6,459 nt of DNA from Betaproteobacteria bacterium (GTDB taxonomy: Bacteria; Pseudomonadota; Gammaproteobacteria; Burkholderiales; CAIKXV01): positions 1 through 6,459 of the forward strand of contig CANGUQ010000224.1 in NCBI GenBank assembly GCA_947456915.1, read 5' to 3'. Numbering within the stretch: position 1 is the stretch's first letter; each line of letters begins with the position of its first letter. Below the pieces are notes generated by a model. It was not told where the DNA came from. It worked only from the letters and a program-made list of their open reading frames with translations, and made no database searches. Below are positions 1 through 6,459 of the stretch, piece by piece. Made by a program: the position numbers and the translations under genes.

Positions 1-883
1 AGTGCGGCACCAGCCGCACGTTGAACGCCTCGGCCAGTGCCATCACCTTGCGCAGCTCGGTGATGCCGCCCATCTTGGCGATGCTCGGCTGCACGACCGA
101 TACCGCGCCGGCTTCCAGCATCAGCCTGAAGTCGGCGAGCGTGCGCGCGTTCTCGCCTGCCGCGATCGGCACCGGTGATGCGCGCCGCACCTGCGCGAGA
201 CCTGCCACATCCTCCGGGGGCCACACCGGCTCCTCGATCCACGCTGGTGCGAATGGTGCGAGCGCGCGTGTCATCGCCATCGCCTCGCCGACGCTCCACG
301 GACAGTTGGTGTCGACCATCATCGCCGCGGCGTCGCCTGCGCCCCTGCGACCGGCTGCCACGTCGGGCACCGTCTTCTCGTGCAGCTTCACGTGGCCAAA
401 GCCGTCGCCCACCGCGCGCGCCGCATTGCACTCGACCAGTGCCGGGTCGTGGTAGGGCAGCATGCTGGCGTAGGCGGGGATCTCGCGGCGGACCGCGCCG
501 CCGAGCAGACGGTGCAGCGGCAGCCCGGCGACCTTGCCCGCGATGTCCCAGAGCGCGATGTCCAGCCCCGACAGGGCGAAGGTCACGGGTCCACCGCGGC
601 CGAAGTTCTGCAGCTTGCGCGCGAGTTCGCTCAGCAGCGCCTCGATCGAGGACGCGTCGCGCCCGAGTGCGAGGGCTGCGATCTGCTGTTCGAGAACCAG
701 GCGCGTGGCTGGCGCAGTGGGACCGCCGAAGGCCTCACCCCAGCCGCTGATGCCGGCATCGGTGTCCACGCGCAGCGCGAGCACGTCCATCGTCGTCCTC
801 GGCGCACCGCCGAACTGCGGATGCGGGCCCCACATCTCGTAGGGGATCTTCAGCAGGAAGGTCTCGATGCGGGTGATCTTCAC
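1..883 (-). CDS. Mandelate racemase/muconate lactonizing enzyme family protein (3' end cut off by window)
   Basis: This is an enolase-superfamily enzyme. The family abstracts a proton alpha to a carboxylate, stabilises the enolate with Mg2+, and then racemises, dehydrates or cycloisomerises the acid. Only 294 N-terminal codons are present; the reading frame is open to base 1. An N-terminal capping domain (about 1-125, opening MKITRIETFLL, with GWGE near 47-50 and ALWDIAGK near 110-117) is followed by the TIM barrel. Metal ligands are seen as D191 (VDTNCPW), E217 (WIEEP) and E244 (AGEN). The second-strand catalytic motif is K166-L-H168. S267 (QPSIAKMGG) aligns with mandelate racemase Asp270, and H294, the last full codon, with its His297. 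Two adjacent GTG codons (886-884 and 883-881) could start it, both with only a weak GGA upstream; the second gives the usual family N-terminus. The substrate is unknown. It lies 69 bp after the second aconitase gene and is probably co-transcribed, perhaps attenuated by the intervening stem-loop. Family assignment is secure; function is not. Confidence 0.9.
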   Translation of the reverse strand, partial: MKITRIETFLLKIPYEMWGPHPQFGGAPRTTMDVLALRVDTDAGISGWGEAFGGPTAPATRLVLEQQIAALALGRDASSIEALLSELARKLQNFGRGGPVTFALSGLDIALWDIAGKVAGLPLHRLLGGAVRREIPAYASMLPYHDPALVECNAARAVGDGFGHVKLHEKTVPDVAAGRRGAGDAAAMMVDTNCPWSVGEAMAMTRALAPFAPAWIEEPVWPPEDVAGLAQVRRASPVPIAAGENARTLADFRLMLEAGAVSVVQPSIAKMGGITELRKVMALAEAFNVRLVPH

Positions 884-913
884 CACTGGGCGTCCGTGCG
901 AGGGGCGAGCCGG

Positions 914-948
914 CGACGGTCTGCGCGGCGCACCGCCGCAGACCGTCG
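914..948 (-). terminator. 12-bp perfect stem-loop between the second aconitase gene and the enolase-superfamily gene
   Basis: Bases 914-925 (CGACGGTCTGCG on the plus strand) are exactly complementary to 937-948, leaving an 11-nt loop that may itself form three more pairs. On the minus-strand transcript the stem begins four bases after the aconitase TGA (955-953) and ends about 28 bases before the next GTG start. No run of U follows, so it is not a canonical intrinsic terminator. It could be a weak terminator or attenuator, a barrier protecting the 3' end of the aconitase mRNA, a processing site, or a protein-binding site. The structure is certain at sequence level; its role is inferred. Confidence 0.5.
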
Positions 949-952
949 GTGC

Positions 953-3658
<2,706 letters not shown>

Positions 3659-3707
3659 GACGAACTCAGCAGGTCGGGTGGAACCGGGATCGGACGGATA
3701 CGGATGC

Positions 3708-6395
<2,688 letters not shown>

Positions 6396-6459
6396 GCGGG
6401 CTTCCTCTCGGATGCGTGTGCGTGAATGGTGGTTCGCGAAAGTCTCGCCGCTCGGGACG
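6396..6459 (-). other. 5' leader of the cluster
   Basis: These 64 bases precede the first aconitase gene up to the window edge. They contain the ribosome binding site and an 8-bp perfect palindrome, TTCGCGAA, at 6433-6440. No convincing -35/-10 promoter pair can be assigned, so the promoter may lie beyond the window or be of a GC-rich type not recognisable by eye. Confidence 0.4.
6403..6408 (-). promoter_or_regulatory. Shine-Dalgarno of the first aconitase gene
   Basis: The minus strand reads AGAGGA followed by seven bases and then the ATG at 6395-6393. This is a well-placed ribosome binding site and fixes the start of the first aconitase. It is the only strong one in the cluster; the second aconitase and the enolase-superfamily gene have weak or no visible sites. 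Confidence 0.75.

Noticed and set aside
882..889. CAGTGG on the minus strand near the third gene's start, matching the CAGUGN loop of animal iron-responsive elements
   Set aside because: The five bases on either side do not pair and there is no bulged C at the right distance, so no iron-responsive-element fold is possible here.
3694..3705. Tandem ACGGAT ACGGAT in the gap between the two aconitases
   Set aside because: Two copies of six bases are expected by chance in GC-rich sequence, and there is no symmetry or further copy.
6396..6459. A sigma-70 promoter in the leader
   Set aside because: No hexamer pair with acceptable spacing and match was found; assigning one would be guesswork.

Overview
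The window is GC-rich bacterial chromosome, with mostly G or C at third codon positions. It reads almost entirely on the minus strand as one three-gene cluster. Gene content and codon bias suit a high-GC proteobacterium, possibly a betaproteobacterium. That is an impression: there is no rRNA, tRNA or other taxonomic marker here, and no sign of a mobile element, CRISPR array, phage gene or integration site.

Layout in the direction of transcription (right to left): a short leader (6459-6396) with a clear Shine-Dalgarno; a complete AcnA-type aconitase gene of 895 codons (6395-3708); a 49-bp gap; a second complete AcnA-type aconitase gene of 901 codons (3658-953); a 69-bp gap holding a 12-bp perfect stem-loop just after the stop codon; then the first 294 codons of a mandelate racemase/muconate lactonizing enzyme (enolase superfamily) gene that starts near 883 and leaves the window at base 1.

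The two aconitases are paralogues, roughly 60% identical by eye, and align almost without gaps. Both keep the three [4Fe-4S] cysteines and nearly all known aconitase active-site residues, so both look like working hydro-lyases. Both share unusual residues beside the cluster and the substrate-binding arginines (CMGLAGPL or CMGAAGPL, GNRNFEAR, GGE[E/D]YG). This suggests a divergent AcnA subgroup that arose by duplication within one lineage. The upstream copy also has Asp instead of the near-invariant active-site Glu (residue 306), which could mark functional divergence.

The third gene keeps the enolase-superfamily metal ligands but has a K-x-H motif and a Ser where mandelate racemase has the Asp of its His-Asp dyad, so its substrate cannot be read from sequence. 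Spacing and orientation suggest co-transcription, perhaps with reduced expression after the stem-loop. A plausible but unproven reading is a carboxylic-acid catabolic operon in which an enolase-superfamily dehydratase or racemase works with one or both aconitase-type hydro-lyases. The components are known families. The possibly new part is the arrangement and the substitutions, not a new type of system.
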